Assembly (NCBI GenBank): GCA_030592105.1
Contig: JAUVKE010000022.1
Location: 1-15,569, forward strand
Reading direction: 5' to 3'
DNA: 15,569 nt
From: Desulfobacteraceae bacterium
GTDB lineage: Bacteria > Desulfobacterota > Desulfobacteria > Desulfobacterales > BuS5
In this document: in pieces, positions 1 to 6,762 of the stretch
Numbering within the stretch: position 1 is the first letter of the stretch
Layout of the letters: each line of letters begins with the position of its first letter
Position numbers and translations under genes: made by a program
The notes under the pieces: generated by a model
What the model saw: only the letters and a program-made list of their open reading frames with translations
Told to the model about the DNA's origin: nothing
Databases searched by the model: none

Positions 1-93
1 AGTGACATTTTGCGGTATTCGTCCCCGATTACAGCGACGGGCTCACTCCCGATTCTCACGGGATTCCCTTTTATGCTTTTTAAAGCACCTAAA
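1..93 (-). ncRNA. Cobalamin riboswitch, 5' half, cut by window edge
   Basis: Read on the minus strand this shows the 5' half of a cobalamin (B12) aptamer in order: AGGTGC (85-90), a P2 hairpin whose arms are 82-87 and 74-79, the AAAAGGGAATCC core (61-72), a P3 hairpin (CCCG/CGGG), then the CGCTGTAATCGG segment and the start of the CACT(G) box at the window edge. The same motifs occur in the same order in the complete riboswitch at 6382-6693. The second half (GGGAAGGC and the AGTC..GACCTGCC box) lies outside the window, as does the gene it regulates, which must be to the left. The family represses B12 synthesis or uptake genes when the cofactor is plentiful. A TAGAAT-like -10 (minus strand, 109-114) is suitably placed upstream. 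Confidence 0.85.
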
Positions 94-115
94 ATCAATT
101 AATCAAAAATTCTAA

Positions 116-201
116 GTAACTATTCAGCTAATCTGTACCGCAGCAGGTATAATCTGATTAAACCTGCTGCCTATCTTAAATCAGCGACGCTGAACAGTTA
201 C
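116..201 (+). mobile_element. 86-bp MITE, copy 1
   Basis: First of three 86-bp copies in this window (the others are at 1453-1538 and 6925-7010). The ends are GTAACTATTCAGC (116-128) and GCTGAACAGTTAC (189-201), inverted with one mismatch. An inner palindrome pairs GCAGCAGGT (140-148) with ACCTGCTGC (162-170). It differs from copy 2 at five positions. It encodes nothing. The GTAA tip is the hallmark of IS66-family ends, so it is probably a non-autonomous IS66-type derivative. I see no target duplication at this copy. It lies just upstream of the minus-strand riboswitch, so that transcript's -35 region would fall inside it. Confidence 0.8.
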
Positions 202-564
202 AAAATAATGTTTTACATAAAAAAAGTTTTCATTCAAGATTAATTTAAAAATACCTTTATTTAATGCAAAGGAAAACTATAACATTTTTCCAGGTTCAGA
301 AAAAATTAACCGCAGGAATACATTAAGTATTTCGACAATTAAAAGTTTTCCCCAAGGCAAAATTGGGGGAATTAGCAGTTTTCATTCAGACACTATTTGT
401 CAAATCGGCAAAAACAATGTATCCGGGTATACATATAACAATTTATAATAAAGTTATCAAGGATCGATTTATTATATTATAAGGAAAAAGCCATTGAAAT
501 ATATTGATTCTCCAATTATAATAAATGCTTTAAAAAAACATATCGACACAAAGGTGTAAATTTA
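202..564. other. Gene-free AT-rich leader of map
   Basis: A 363-bp stretch with no credible gene. It holds a hairpin at 348-371 (TTCCCCAA pairing with TTGGGGGAA, one G bulged) that lacks a U-tract on either strand, and a 12-bp direct repeat AGTTTTCATTCA at 225-236 and 377-388. The map promoter must be in here. TATAAT-like strings exist (for example 444-449), but none has a convincing -35, so I do not place one. An AAAGGTG ribosome-binding site (550-556) ends the stretch, 8 bases before the map ATG. Confidence 0.6.
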
Positions 565-1449
565 ATGAAAAATGGCAAAGCGGGTAGAAACGACCCCTGC
601 CCATGCGGAAGCGGGCTTAAGTACAAAAAATGTTGTTTTGGAAAAAAAATATGGGTTTCTCCAAAAGATGTCAAAATAAAATACTTACAAAAATATGGTA
701 TCAGGCTCAAATCTGAAAAAGATATTGACGGTATAAGAAAAGCTGGGGACCTGGCAATAAAAACCCTCACCCTTGTTGAAAACATTATCAGACCAGGTTT
801 AAAAACCGACGAAATTAATACCCTTGTTCATGATTTTACAACTTCAAAAGGGGCTGTTTGTGCTCCGCTTAATTATCGCGGGTTTCCTAAAAGTGTTTGT
901 GTGTCGATAAATGAAGAGATCTGCCACGGGTTTCCAGGAGACAGAATTTTATATGACGGCGACATAGTCAATGTGGATGTAACACCCATCATGAACGGAT
1001 ATTATGCTGACATGAGCAAAACCTTTTTTGTCGGCACCCCGGGGCAAGATGCAAAAAAAACAGTCAAGGTCACCAAAGAATGCCTGAAAGCAGGGTTAAA
1101 AGAGGTAAAACCAGGCAATACGGTAGGGGATATCGGATGGGCGATTCAGCAATGTGCTGAAGCAGAAAAAACCTCTGTTGTAAGAGAATTCGTCGGCCAT
1201 GGCGTAGGTTTTGATTTTCATGAGCCCCCCCAGATTCCCCATTACGGAAAACGAAAAGATGGGATTACCCTGGTGCCCGGCATGGTATTCACCATAGAGC
1301 CCATGATTAATCTTGGAAAAAAAGAGTTGCATTTACTCGATAACAAGTGGACAGCTGTAACAGCAGACAAAAAGCTTTCTGCCCAGTTTGAACAAACAAT
1401 TCTTGTAACAGAAACCGGCCATGAAAGTCTTACCCCTTACGATTTATAA
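565..1449 (+). CDS. map: Type I methionine aminopeptidase with SEC-C motif
   Basis: Removes the initiator methionine from nascent proteins in the cytoplasm. Residues 9-24 form a SEC-C zinc motif (C12, C14, C23, C24) of the type that can bring the enzyme to the ribosome or to partner proteins. The M24 peptidase fold follows, with all expected residues: H121 (CHGFP), metal ligands D138 (NVDVTP), D149 (YADMSKTF), H212 (GHGVG), E245 (FTIEP) and E276 (QFEQT), plus H219 (FHEPP). At 294 aa it is longer than E. coli Map (264 aa), which is explained by the N-terminal extension. The ATG has an AAAGGTG Shine-Dalgarno at 550-556. The gene stands alone, bracketed by directly repeated MITE copies 1 and 2, with copy 2 starting 3 bp after the stop codon. 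Confidence 0.95.
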   Translation: MKNGKAGRNDPCPCGSGLKYKKCCFGKKIWVSPKDVKIKYLQKYGIRLKSEKDIDGIRKAGDLAIKTLTLVENIIRPGLKTDEINTLVHDFTTSKGAVCAPLNYRGFPKSVCVSINEEICHGFPGDRILYDGDIVNVDVTPIMNGYYADMSKTFFVGTPGQDAKKTVKVTKECLKAGLKEVKPGNTVGDIGWAIQQCAEAEKTSVVREFVGHGVGFDFHEPPQIPHYGKRKDGITLVPGMVFTIEPMINLGKKELHLLDNKWTAVTADKKLSAQFEQTILVTETGHESLTPYDL

Positions 1450-1452
1450 TTT

Positions 1453-1538
1453 GTAACTATTCAGCTAATATGTACGGCAGCAGGTATAATCTGATTAAAC
1501 CTGCTGCGTATCTTAAATCAGCAACGCTGAATAGTTAC
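1453..1538 (+). mobile_element. 86-bp MITE, copy 2, with 8-bp target duplication
   Basis: The cleanest copy. The terminal repeats GTAACTATTCAGC (1453-1465) and GCTGAATAGTTAC (1526-1538) are perfect 13-bp inverted repeats. TATAATTT lies immediately on both sides (1445-1452 and 1539-1546), a perfect 8-bp direct repeat as expected of a target duplication. GTAA tips plus 8-bp duplications are the published signature of the IS66 family. The left copy of the duplication contains the map stop codon TAA, so the element landed right at the 3' end of map. The inner hairpin (GCAGCAGGT/ACCTGCTGC) lacks a U-tract, but the strong palindrome between map and the next gene may affect the transcript. Confidence 0.88.
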
Positions 1539-1567
1539 TATAATTTTTAATATAAAGAGGCATTAAT

Positions 1568-2350
1568 ATGAAGTATAGCACACTTATTTATGAACCAGAA
1601 GATAGACTCGGAATTATTACCATTAACAGGCCTGACAGCTTTAATGCCATAAACAGCCAGTTACTGGAAGATCTGGACAATCTATTAGATGAAATAATCG
1701 CTGATTCTGATATTTCCGCCGTTATTTTAACAGGCCATGAAAAATTCTTTGCCGCAGGAGCCGATATCAAAGAGATCTGCCATAACAATACTCCTGTTAA
1801 AGCCCATAAATTCATAAAAAATATACAGGCTGTTTTTGATAAACTGGAAAGAATTCCTGTCCCTGTTATTGCAGCTGTCAGTGGACTGGCTTTGGGAGGC
1901 GGGTGTGAAATGAGCATGGCCTGTGATATTAGAATTGCTGCTGAAAACGCTAAATTCGGCCAGCCGGAAATTAATATAGGCGTAATTCCAGGTGCCGGTG
2001 GAACCCAGCGGCTCCCCAGGCTGGTCGGCGTTGGACGGGCAAAGGAGATGCTTTTTACAGGAGCTCCCATTGATGCCCAGGAAGCATATCGCATAGGACT
2101 TGTGAATAAAGTTGTCCCTGTAGCTTCCCTGATGGATGAGGCAAAAACAATGGCTTTAAAGTTTATTGCTCAACCCGGCTATACCCTTAAAATTTTAAAA
2201 ATGGCTGTAAATGACGGAATAAATATGGATTTAAGATCTGCAACTGCATATGAAGCCCGTTGTTTTGAACAGCTTGCTTCCACGGAAGATCAGCTGGAAG
2301 GATTAACAGCCTTTGTGGAAAAAAGAAAACCTGTTTACAAGGGCATGTAA
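1568..2350 (+). CDS. Enoyl-CoA hydratase (crotonase family)
   Basis: Likely hydrates short-chain trans-2-enoyl-CoA (crotonyl-CoA type) to 3-hydroxyacyl-CoA in fatty-acid or butanoate metabolism in the cytoplasm. The 260-aa length is typical. Visible motifs are the oxyanion-hole segment AAGADIKEI (62-70), GLALGGGCEMSMACD (106-120), and FGQPEINIGVIPGAGGTQRL (130-149). Both glutamates that act in rat mitochondrial enoyl-CoA hydratase are present, E114 (GGGCE) and E134 (GQPE), which favours true hydratase activity over isomerase or other crotonase reactions. The exact chain length cannot be read from the sequence. The ATG has AAGAGG at 1555-1560. Its stop codon abuts the rfbC ATG, so the two are probably co-transcribed although unrelated in function. 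Confidence 0.92.
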   Translation: MKYSTLIYEPEDRLGIITINRPDSFNAINSQLLEDLDNLLDEIIADSDISAVILTGHEKFFAAGADIKEICHNNTPVKAHKFIKNIQAVFDKLERIPVPVIAAVSGLALGGGCEMSMACDIRIAAENAKFGQPEINIGVIPGAGGTQRLPRLVGVGRAKEMLFTGAPIDAQEAYRIGLVNKVVPVASLMDEAKTMALKFIAQPGYTLKILKMAVNDGINMDLRSATAYEARCFEQLASTEDQLEGLTAFVEKRKPVYKGM

Positions 2351-2914
2351 ATGATAAAAGTTATGCCGACCCCCCTCGATGGCGTATTAATTATTGAGCC
2401 TGATATTTTTAAAGATTCACGGGGCGCTTTTATGGAAACCTACCAAAAAAAAAAATATACTTTGGCAGGAATTAATTCCGTTTTTGTGCAGGACAACTTT
2501 TCCATTTCCCATAAAGGAACATTAAGAGGGCTCCATTACCAGATCAGCCATCCCCAGGCCAAGCTCGTTCAGGTTATCAAAGGGACAGTTTTTGATGTGG
2601 CGATTGACCTGAGATCAGACTCCCCTACATTCGGGCAATGGACAGGAGTTAAGCTTTCTGATACAAATAACCGCCAAATGTTTATTCCGGAAGGCTTTGC
2701 CCATGGGTTTCAAGTGTTGACCGAAACAGCATACTTTCTTTATAAGTGCAGTGATTATTATTCAAAAGAAGATGAAGGTGGAATCATCTGGTCTGATCCT
2801 GAAATAAATATTAAATGGCCCGACATACAGCCTCTCCTTTCGGGCAAAGATGCTGCATATCCATGTTTAAAGGATATTTCCACTACTTTGCTGCCGAAAA
2901 TATCATGCATTTAA
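2351..2914 (+). CDS. rfbC: dTDP-4-dehydrorhamnose 3,5-epimerase
   Basis: Epimerises dTDP-4-keto-6-deoxyglucose at C3 and C5, the third step of dTDP-L-rhamnose synthesis (RmlC), in the cytoplasm. The 187-aa cupin protein shows the family's blocks in order: DSRGAFMETY (22-31), FVQDNFS (45-51), GTLRGLHYQ (56-64) with the catalytic base H62, FDVAIDLR (81-88), FIPEGFAHGF (111-120), and YKCSDYY (131-137) with the conserved active-site tyrosine Y131. The ATG directly follows the TAA of the enoyl-CoA hydratase gene with no spacer, so translation is probably coupled. The pathway partner rfbD lies downstream, but rfbA and rfbB are absent from the window and must be elsewhere in the genome. Confidence 0.95.
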   Translation: MIKVMPTPLDGVLIIEPDIFKDSRGAFMETYQKKKYTLAGINSVFVQDNFSISHKGTLRGLHYQISHPQAKLVQVIKGTVFDVAIDLRSDSPTFGQWTGVKLSDTNNRQMFIPEGFAHGFQVLTETAYFLYKCSDYYSKEDEGGIIWSDPEINIKWPDIQPLLSGKDAAYPCLKDISTTLLPKISCI

Positions 2915-2932
2915 AACATGCAGACCTTGCTA

Positions 2933-3015
2933 AGGATCGGAAATGAAATTACTTAAACGAAATTGCTTGTCTTTTGGTTCACAATTTCTGTTCAATTTAT
3001 ATAATTTCCGATCCT
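2933..3015. repeat. 83-bp element with 12-bp inverted ends
   Basis: AGGATCGGAAAT (2933-2944) and ATTTCCGATCCT (3004-3015) are perfect 12-bp inverted repeats around 59 bp of AT-rich DNA that itself holds a shorter GAAATTG/CAATTTC pairing. It encodes nothing. It sits between rfbC and rfbD and resembles a small MITE or REP-like palindrome. There is only one copy here, so mobility is inferred. The same 237-bp intergenic stretch holds a second, looser pairing, AGTACTGAG (3063-3071) with CTCAGCACT (3103-3111), one G-U. There is no clear terminator or promoter. Confidence 0.55.
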
Positions 3016-3151
3016 AAGTGGTTAAATAGCTGGAGTTGGTTTTACTGCCATTGTGGGATATAAGTACTGAGGATAAAGATAGAGTAAAGTTTTTTCTCAA
3101 TACTCAGCACTAATAAAACCAGGCCCAGTAGTTCTTATTATTTGAATTCAC

Positions 3152-4045
3152 ATGGATAAAAATATGAAAATACTGTTAACAGGTTCAAAGGGACAGGCTG
3201 GATGGGAGCTGATCAGAGCAGGCCGTAAACAGGGGCTCGAAATAATTGGACTGGACATTGATGAACTTGATATCACTGACAGACCGGCTGTGGCAAAAAT
3301 TGTAAATCAAAAAGAAATTTCTTTGGTAATTAATTCAGCTGCATATACAGCTGTGGACAAAGCGGAATCAGAACCGGATTCTGCCTTTGCAGCTAACCAA
3401 GATGGAGCATTAAACTTAGCTCTGGCCTGTGCTGAGTCACGAATTCCCCTGATACACATATCAACGGATTATGTTTTTGACGGAAACAAAAAGGGTCCCT
3501 ATATGGAGACAGATCCCACATCAGCCATGGGGGTTTACGGAAAAAGCAAAGAAGCCGGAGAAAAAGCAATAAGGTTATCCTTACAACAGCATATTATTAT
3601 ACGTACGGCATGGCTCTATGGGGTCCATGGTCAAAGCTTTGTTAAAACAATGCTGAAACTTGGTTGTAACATGGAAAAAATAAGAGTTGTGGATGATCAG
3701 TTCGGATGTCCGACTTTTGCGCGGGACCTTGCAGATGCCATACTGACAATAGCAGGGCATATCTTAAATAAAGAGCGGATTAAATGGGGAACATATCATT
3801 TCTGCGGTTCCGGAGTAACAACCTGGTATGGTTTTGCAAAAAAAATTTTTGAGTTCGCCAAAGTATACAAACCGCTAACTGTCAAAACAATCGAGCCGAT
3901 TACTACCAATGACTATCCAACACCGGCAAGGAGGCCCCCTTATTCAGTTTTGGATTGTACAAATATTTGTAAAAACTTTAGTGTAACGCAGCCAGCCTGG
4001 GAACAAAGCTTAAAAAAAATGTTAAACGAGACATTGAACTCATAA
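3152..4045 (+). CDS. rfbD: dTDP-4-dehydrorhamnose reductase
   Basis: Catalyses the last step of dTDP-L-rhamnose synthesis, NAD(P)H-dependent reduction of the 4-keto group (RmlD). It is an extended SDR of 297 aa: nucleotide-binding glycine motif TGSKGQAG (10-17), NSAAYTAVD (61-69), catalytic STDYVFDG (104-111), the Y129-x3-K133 pair in VYGKSK, RTAWLYG (151-157), and the C-terminal TPARRPPYSVLD segment (257-268) that contributes to substrate binding. An in-frame ATG at 3164 would give the family's usual MKILLTG beginning. Neither ATG has a good Shine-Dalgarno, so the start is uncertain by four codons. It is separated from rfbC by 237 bp of repeat-rich DNA, so the two may no longer share a simple operon. 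Confidence 0.93.
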   Translation: MDKNMKILLTGSKGQAGWELIRAGRKQGLEIIGLDIDELDITDRPAVAKIVNQKEISLVINSAAYTAVDKAESEPDSAFAANQDGALNLALACAESRIPLIHISTDYVFDGNKKGPYMETDPTSAMGVYGKSKEAGEKAIRLSLQQHIIIRTAWLYGVHGQSFVKTMLKLGCNMEKIRVVDDQFGCPTFARDLADAILTIAGHILNKERIKWGTYHFCGSGVTTWYGFAKKIFEFAKVYKPLTVKTIEPITTNDYPTPARRPPYSVLDCTNICKNFSVTQPAWEQSLKKMLNETLNS

Positions 4046-4069
4046 ATTTGCTAAAACGGCAAAGTCGCA

Positions 4070-4268
4070 GTTGTTAGTTGTCAGCACTGGAGGTTATTTT
4101 GAAATTTGAGGATTTGGAAGTATAGAAGAAATCTTCACGATTATGTGCAGATTTGTATAAACATTTTCAAGATATTAAAAATTTTGGATTTCCTCATAGT
4201 TCCTAAGGAAGATAAATTAATATCGATATGCTTTTACTGACACCTGATAACTGACAACTGATAACAAC
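4070..4268. repeat. Inverted repeats flanking the broken four-helix-bundle gene
   Basis: GTTGTTAGTTGTCAG (4070-4084) on the left matches CTGACAACTGATAACAAC (4251-4268) on the right as an inverted repeat with a 3-nt insertion on the right side. The right side also carries a second CTGATAACTGA-like unit (4244-4254). The pair encloses the pseudogene at 4099-4206. From memory, solitary genes of this family often sit between such CTGATAACTGACAACTG-type strings. I treat the pair as the borders of a small insertion, which is an inference. Confidence 0.5.
4099..4206 (+). pseudogene. Four-helix-bundle (S23/IVP-like) gene remnant
   Basis: Reading from the TTG at 4099 gives LKFEDLEV, a TAG stop at 4123-4125, then KKSSRLCADLYKHFQ and DIKNFGF, ending at a TAA (4204-4206). 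This matches the N-terminal helix of the four-helix-bundle family related to 23S rRNA intervening-sequence proteins, which typically begins MKFEDLEVW(K/Q). The TAG falls where the family has a tryptophan (TGG to TAG). The usual continuation after GF (a DQ..R-x-S-x-S-I-x-NIAEG block) is missing, so about three quarters of the gene is deleted. A GGAGG at 4089-4093 keeps a former ribosome-binding site. The gene is dead, and a product is very unlikely. Recognition is from memory of the family. Confidence 0.65.
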
Positions 4269-4307
4269 TTTCTTGTTTTTTGTGACAGAAAACCAAGAGT
4301 AAGGTAC

Positions 4308-4449
4308 TAAGGGTGCTTTGAAAAATTAGAATTTTCGTTTGAGGACAAGGAACGCGAAAATCATAGCATACATAGGATATGCGAGCATTTTTTATTTTCG
4401 CAGTGACACCGTAATCTGGCAAAAAGGCAATTTTTCAAGGTGTACTTAA
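4308..4449. repeat. About 140-bp nested palindromic element upstream of uxs
   Basis: Three nested inverted pairs surround a centre near 4374-4378: TTGAAAAATT (4318-4327) with AATTTTTCAA (4429-4438), GCGAAAAT (4354-4361) with ATTTTCGC (4394-4401), and GCATA (4366-4370) with TATGC (4378-4382). The outer arms continue imperfectly to about 4308 and 4449. There is no coding capacity. It looks like a foldable MITE or REP-type element. It ends about 10 bp before the ribosome-binding site of the UDP-glucuronate decarboxylase gene, so it forms part of that gene's leader. Confidence 0.6.
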
Positions 4450-4475
4450 ATAAAAATCGGAGGAATAGAATATTC

Positions 4476-5426
4476 ATGAAACATTTTCGCAAACGGATTC
4501 TGGTTACCGGTGGTGCCGGGTTTTTAGGTTCCCACTTATGCGAATCCCTTTTAAAGCAGGGCTGTGAAGTCATTTGTGTGGATAATTACTACACCGGCAA
4601 CAAACAGAATGTATCACACTTAATGGATAATAAATATTTTGAACTATACAGGCATGACATAACTTTCCCGCTTTTTATTGAAGTTGATGAAATATATAAT
4701 CTTGCATGCCCTGCATCACCGATCCATTACCAAAATGACCCTGTTCAGACTACAAAAGTGAATGTGCATGGTGCCATTAATATGCTTGGACTGGCCAAAC
4801 GCTTAAAAGCCAAGATTTTACAGGCATCCACCTCCGAGGTATATGGTGATCCCTCTGTTCATCCCCAGCCTGAGTCTTACAGGGGAAACGTAAATTGCAT
4901 AGGCCCGCGCTCATGCTATGACGAGGGGAAGCGCTGCGCTGAAACCCTGTTTTTTGATTATTCCCGTCAACACAAACTCGATGTGAAAGTGGCCCGTATC
5001 TTTAATACATATGGGCCCCGCATGCATCCCAATGATGGCCGTGTGGTCTCTAATTTTATAATCCAGGCACTAAAAGGAGAGTCCATAACCGTTTATGGTG
5101 ATGGCTCCCAAACACGCTCTTTTTGTTATGTGGATGATCTGATTGATGGACTGATCAGCCTGATGGGTACAAGGCATGGTTTTACAGGGCCTGTGAATAT
5201 AGGAAACCCGCAGGAATTTACCATTTTGGAGCTTGCAGGAAAAATTATTGAACTTACAAACTCAACAGCGAAAATAAATTTTAAACCTTTGCCTGAAGAT
5301 GACCCCCTGCAACGAAAACCTGATATTACCCTTGCCGGGCTGGAACTTGCGTGGGAACCTGTTATTAACCTGGAAAAAGGATTAATTAAAACTATCGCAT
5401 ACTTTAAGGAATTACTGGAATTATGA
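4476..5426 (+). CDS. UDP-glucuronate decarboxylase (UDP-xylose synthase)
   Basis: An extended SDR that oxidises UDP-glucuronate at C4, decarboxylates it and reduces it to UDP-xylose, feeding surface polysaccharide assembly in the cytoplasm. I start it at ATG 4476, 12 bases after GGAGG (4459-4463), giving 316 aa. A GTG at 4440 would add 12 residues but lies in the palindromic element. From the ATG: the nucleotide-binding GGAGFLG near 12-18, the hallmark [12 protein letters not shown] near 74-85, catalytic STSE (118-121), Y148-x3-K152 in SCYDEGKR, and [10 protein letters not shown] followed by DGRVVSNF. The ACPASP and CYDEGKR blocks separate this enzyme from dTDP-glucose 4,6-dehydratase (RfbB) and UDP-galactose epimerase. 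The stop codon overlaps the next start (ATGA). Confidence 0.93.
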   Translation: MKHFRKRILVTGGAGFLGSHLCESLLKQGCEVICVDNYYTGNKQNVSHLMDNKYFELYRHDITFPLFIEVDEIYNLACPASPIHYQNDPVQTTKVNVHGAINMLGLAKRLKAKILQASTSEVYGDPSVHPQPESYRGNVNCIGPRSCYDEGKRCAETLFFDYSRQHKLDVKVARIFNTYGPRMHPNDGRVVSNFIIQALKGESITVYGDGSQTRSFCYVDDLIDGLISLMGTRHGFTGPVNIGNPQEFTILELAGKIIELTNSTAKINFKPLPEDDPLQRKPDITLAGLELAWEPVINLEKGLIKTIAYFKELLEL

Positions 5427-6304
5427 ATATGGAAATTATTTGTGTTGATCAGGAACTTTGTGTCTCATGCGGCTCATGTATTAATGTGTGTATTGGTGAT
5501 GTATTTAAAGAGCAGGACGGAATCACAAGTGTTACAGCTCCATCCCAGTGCCTATTGTGCGGCCACTGCAAGGCAATATGCCCTGAGGACGCTATCAGTT
5601 TCCTGGGTCTTAATCCTGACGAATTTGAGCCGATGCCTCCTAAAGAAGATATACCCCTTCCGGAAAAGCTGCAGACTTTTTTCCGTTCCCGAAGGAGCAT
5701 CAGGATATTTAAAAAAATGAGCGTTGAAAGAGAAAAACTTGAAAAAGTTATTGAGGCCGGACGCTTTGCCCCAACAGGAGGGAATAGACAGCCTGTTGAA
5801 TATTCTGTAGCTGATACTCCTGAAATTCTTGAAAAAATACTCGATACCACAGTTAAAACCCTTGTTGACATGGCCATTAAAACCAATGAAACTGTTGCAG
5901 AAATTGAAAAACAGAATAAAGCACTTTCTGCCAAACAGAGAATTGGACAATTTTATGCCAAACGATGGCTCCAGATAGGAGAAATGCACAAAAAAAAGAT
6001 CGATGGCCTTTTTTACCATGCACCCGCCTTAATTATCACCCATGTAAACCCTGCAATGTCTGTGGCCCCTGGTGTGGATGCAGGAATTGCAGGGGCTCAG
6101 ATGATCCTGTTGGCTGAAACTTTGGGGCTTGGGACCTGTTTTTGCGGTTTTCTTGTCCTGGCCATAGAGGCAAACCCTGAATTAAAAAATATTCTTAAAA
6201 TTCCCCCTGGGAATAAAACCCAGTTTACTTTTATGGCAGGCTACCCTGATATCACATTTAAAAGACTGGTGGCACGCAATCCTGCCGGTGTAACCTGGCT
6301 TTAG
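5423..6304 (+). CDS. Ferredoxin-nitroreductase fusion flavoprotein
   Basis: Probably a cytoplasmic FMN oxidoreductase that receives electrons through its own iron-sulfur clusters. The physiological substrate cannot be told from the sequence. Two [4Fe-4S] motifs occur at the N-terminus: C13, C16, C19, C23 and C43, C46, C49, C53 (CxxCxxCxxxC). The first is followed by Ile rather than the usual Pro. From about residue 85 the nitroreductase fold follows: RSRRSIRIF (88-96) for FMN phosphate binding, [10 protein letters not shown] (115-124), and [20 protein letters not shown] (207-226). At 293 aa it fits the anaerobe-type ferredoxin-nitroreductase group. The ATG overlaps the uxs stop (ATGA, 5423-5426), so translation is coupled. 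An ATG at 5429 is an alternative start. The functional link to UDP-xylose synthesis is not obvious. Confidence 0.92.
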   Translation: MNMEIICVDQELCVSCGSCINVCIGDVFKEQDGITSVTAPSQCLLCGHCKAICPEDAISFLGLNPDEFEPMPPKEDIPLPEKLQTFFRSRRSIRIFKKMSVEREKLEKVIEAGRFAPTGGNRQPVEYSVADTPEILEKILDTTVKTLVDMAIKTNETVAEIEKQNKALSAKQRIGQFYAKRWLQIGEMHKKKIDGLFYHAPALIITHVNPAMSVAPGVDAGIAGAQMILLAETLGLGTCFCGFLVLAIEANPELKNILKIPPGNKTQFTFMAGYPDITFKRLVARNPAGVTWL

Positions 6305-6334
6305 GATACCTTCCAGGGTTGTTCATTTATTATT

Positions 6335-6363
6335 TTGAACAAAAAATATTTTTCTTGATTAAT
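6335..6363 (+). promoter_or_regulatory. Candidate promoter for the B12 riboswitch transcript
   Basis: TTGAAC (6335-6340) and ATTAAT (6358-6363) are separated by 17 bp, and each matches the sigma-70 consensus at four of six positions. A start near 6370 would lie just before the predicted P1 stem of the riboswitch. AT-rich DNA yields such matches by chance, so this is only a candidate. An overlapping TTGTTCA/TGAACAA pairing (6319-6342) might end the upstream transcript but has no clean U-tract. Confidence 0.3.
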
Positions 6364-6381
6364 TCTAATTTTTTGATAAAG

Positions 6382-6693
6382 TTATAAAAATTCAGGTGTG
6401 CTATAGATTTTTAGATAATTAATTTCACAAGGGTGAAAGCTTGGTGTAATACGCAGGCTACCGATAACGGAGTGAATTTATTTATATAAAATCTATAAAT
6501 AAACTTAATAGGGAACTCCGTTTAATTCGGAGACGAGCCCCTCGCTGTAATCGGATACGAACGCCGCAGAATGCCACTGTTCCTTGCGGGATGGGAAGGC
6601 GCGGTAAGCCTAAAGTTAGTTTTTAAAAACAGAATTAACTTTATGGCAAGTAGGATAACCCGAAAGTCAGAAGACCTGCCTGCAATATTATAA
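6382..6693 (+). ncRNA. Cobalamin riboswitch with a repeat inside P2
   Basis: Conserved parts of the cobalamin aptamer appear in order: a possible P1 arm TTATAA (6382-6387), AGGTG with GGT at 6395-6397, TTAATAGGGAA (6505-6515), P3 CTCCG/CGGAG (6516-6520 and 6528-6532), CGCTGTAATCGG (6543-6554), GCCACTG (6573-6579), GGGAAGGC (6593-6600), AGTCAGAAGACCTGCC (6665-6680) and the 3' P1 arm TTATAA (6688-6693). It senses adenosyl- or other cobalamins and controls the downstream TonB-dependent receptor. Normally only a short P2 hairpin lies between GGT and TTAATAGGG; here the 96-bp palindromic repeat at 6402-6497 fills that place. A terminator 70 bases downstream suggests control by premature termination. 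Confidence 0.92.
6402..6497 (+). repeat. TATAGAT palindromic repeat, copy A (inside riboswitch P2)
   Basis: A 96-bp unit with inverted ends: TATAGAT (6402-6408) and ATCTATA (6491-6497), extended inward by imperfect pairing of ATTTCAC (6421-6427, allowing one shift) with GTGAATT (6472-6478). It aligns along its length with copy B at 6824-6927, sharing the TTTCACAAGG, AATACGCAGGC and CGATAACG blocks. There is no coding capacity. It is REP- or MITE-like, and no target duplication is seen. Confidence 0.75.
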
Positions 6694-6762
6694 AACGTTA
6701 CTTTTCTGACAAATAAAGTATACGTCAAGAAAAATAGATCCTTAAGGAATAAAAAGGGAATC

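Noticed and set aside
225..388. Direct repeat AGTTTTCATTCA (225-236 and 377-388) as operator sites or target duplication
   Set aside because: Two AT-rich 12-mers in a very AT-rich gap are weak evidence, and the DNA between them has no matching inverted ends.
1588..2094. 168-codon open frame on the minus strand
   Set aside because: It is the antisense shadow of the enoyl-CoA hydratase gene, with low-complexity Ser/Ala/Ile content and no recognisable domain.
5449..6019. Two overlapping minus-strand open frames (161 and 155 codons)
   Set aside because: Both mirror the ferredoxin-nitroreductase gene, whose cysteine motifs and FMN-binding blocks are unmistakable on the + strand.
6319..6342. TTGTTCA/TGAACAA hairpin after the nitroreductase gene as a terminator
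   Set aside because: The stem is only 7 bp and AT-rich with a 10-nt loop, and A residues rather than a T-tract follow.
6522..6728. 68-codon open frame on the minus strand
   Set aside because: It lies over the cobalamin aptamer on the opposite strand, has no family resemblance, and the aptamer fully explains the sequence conservation.
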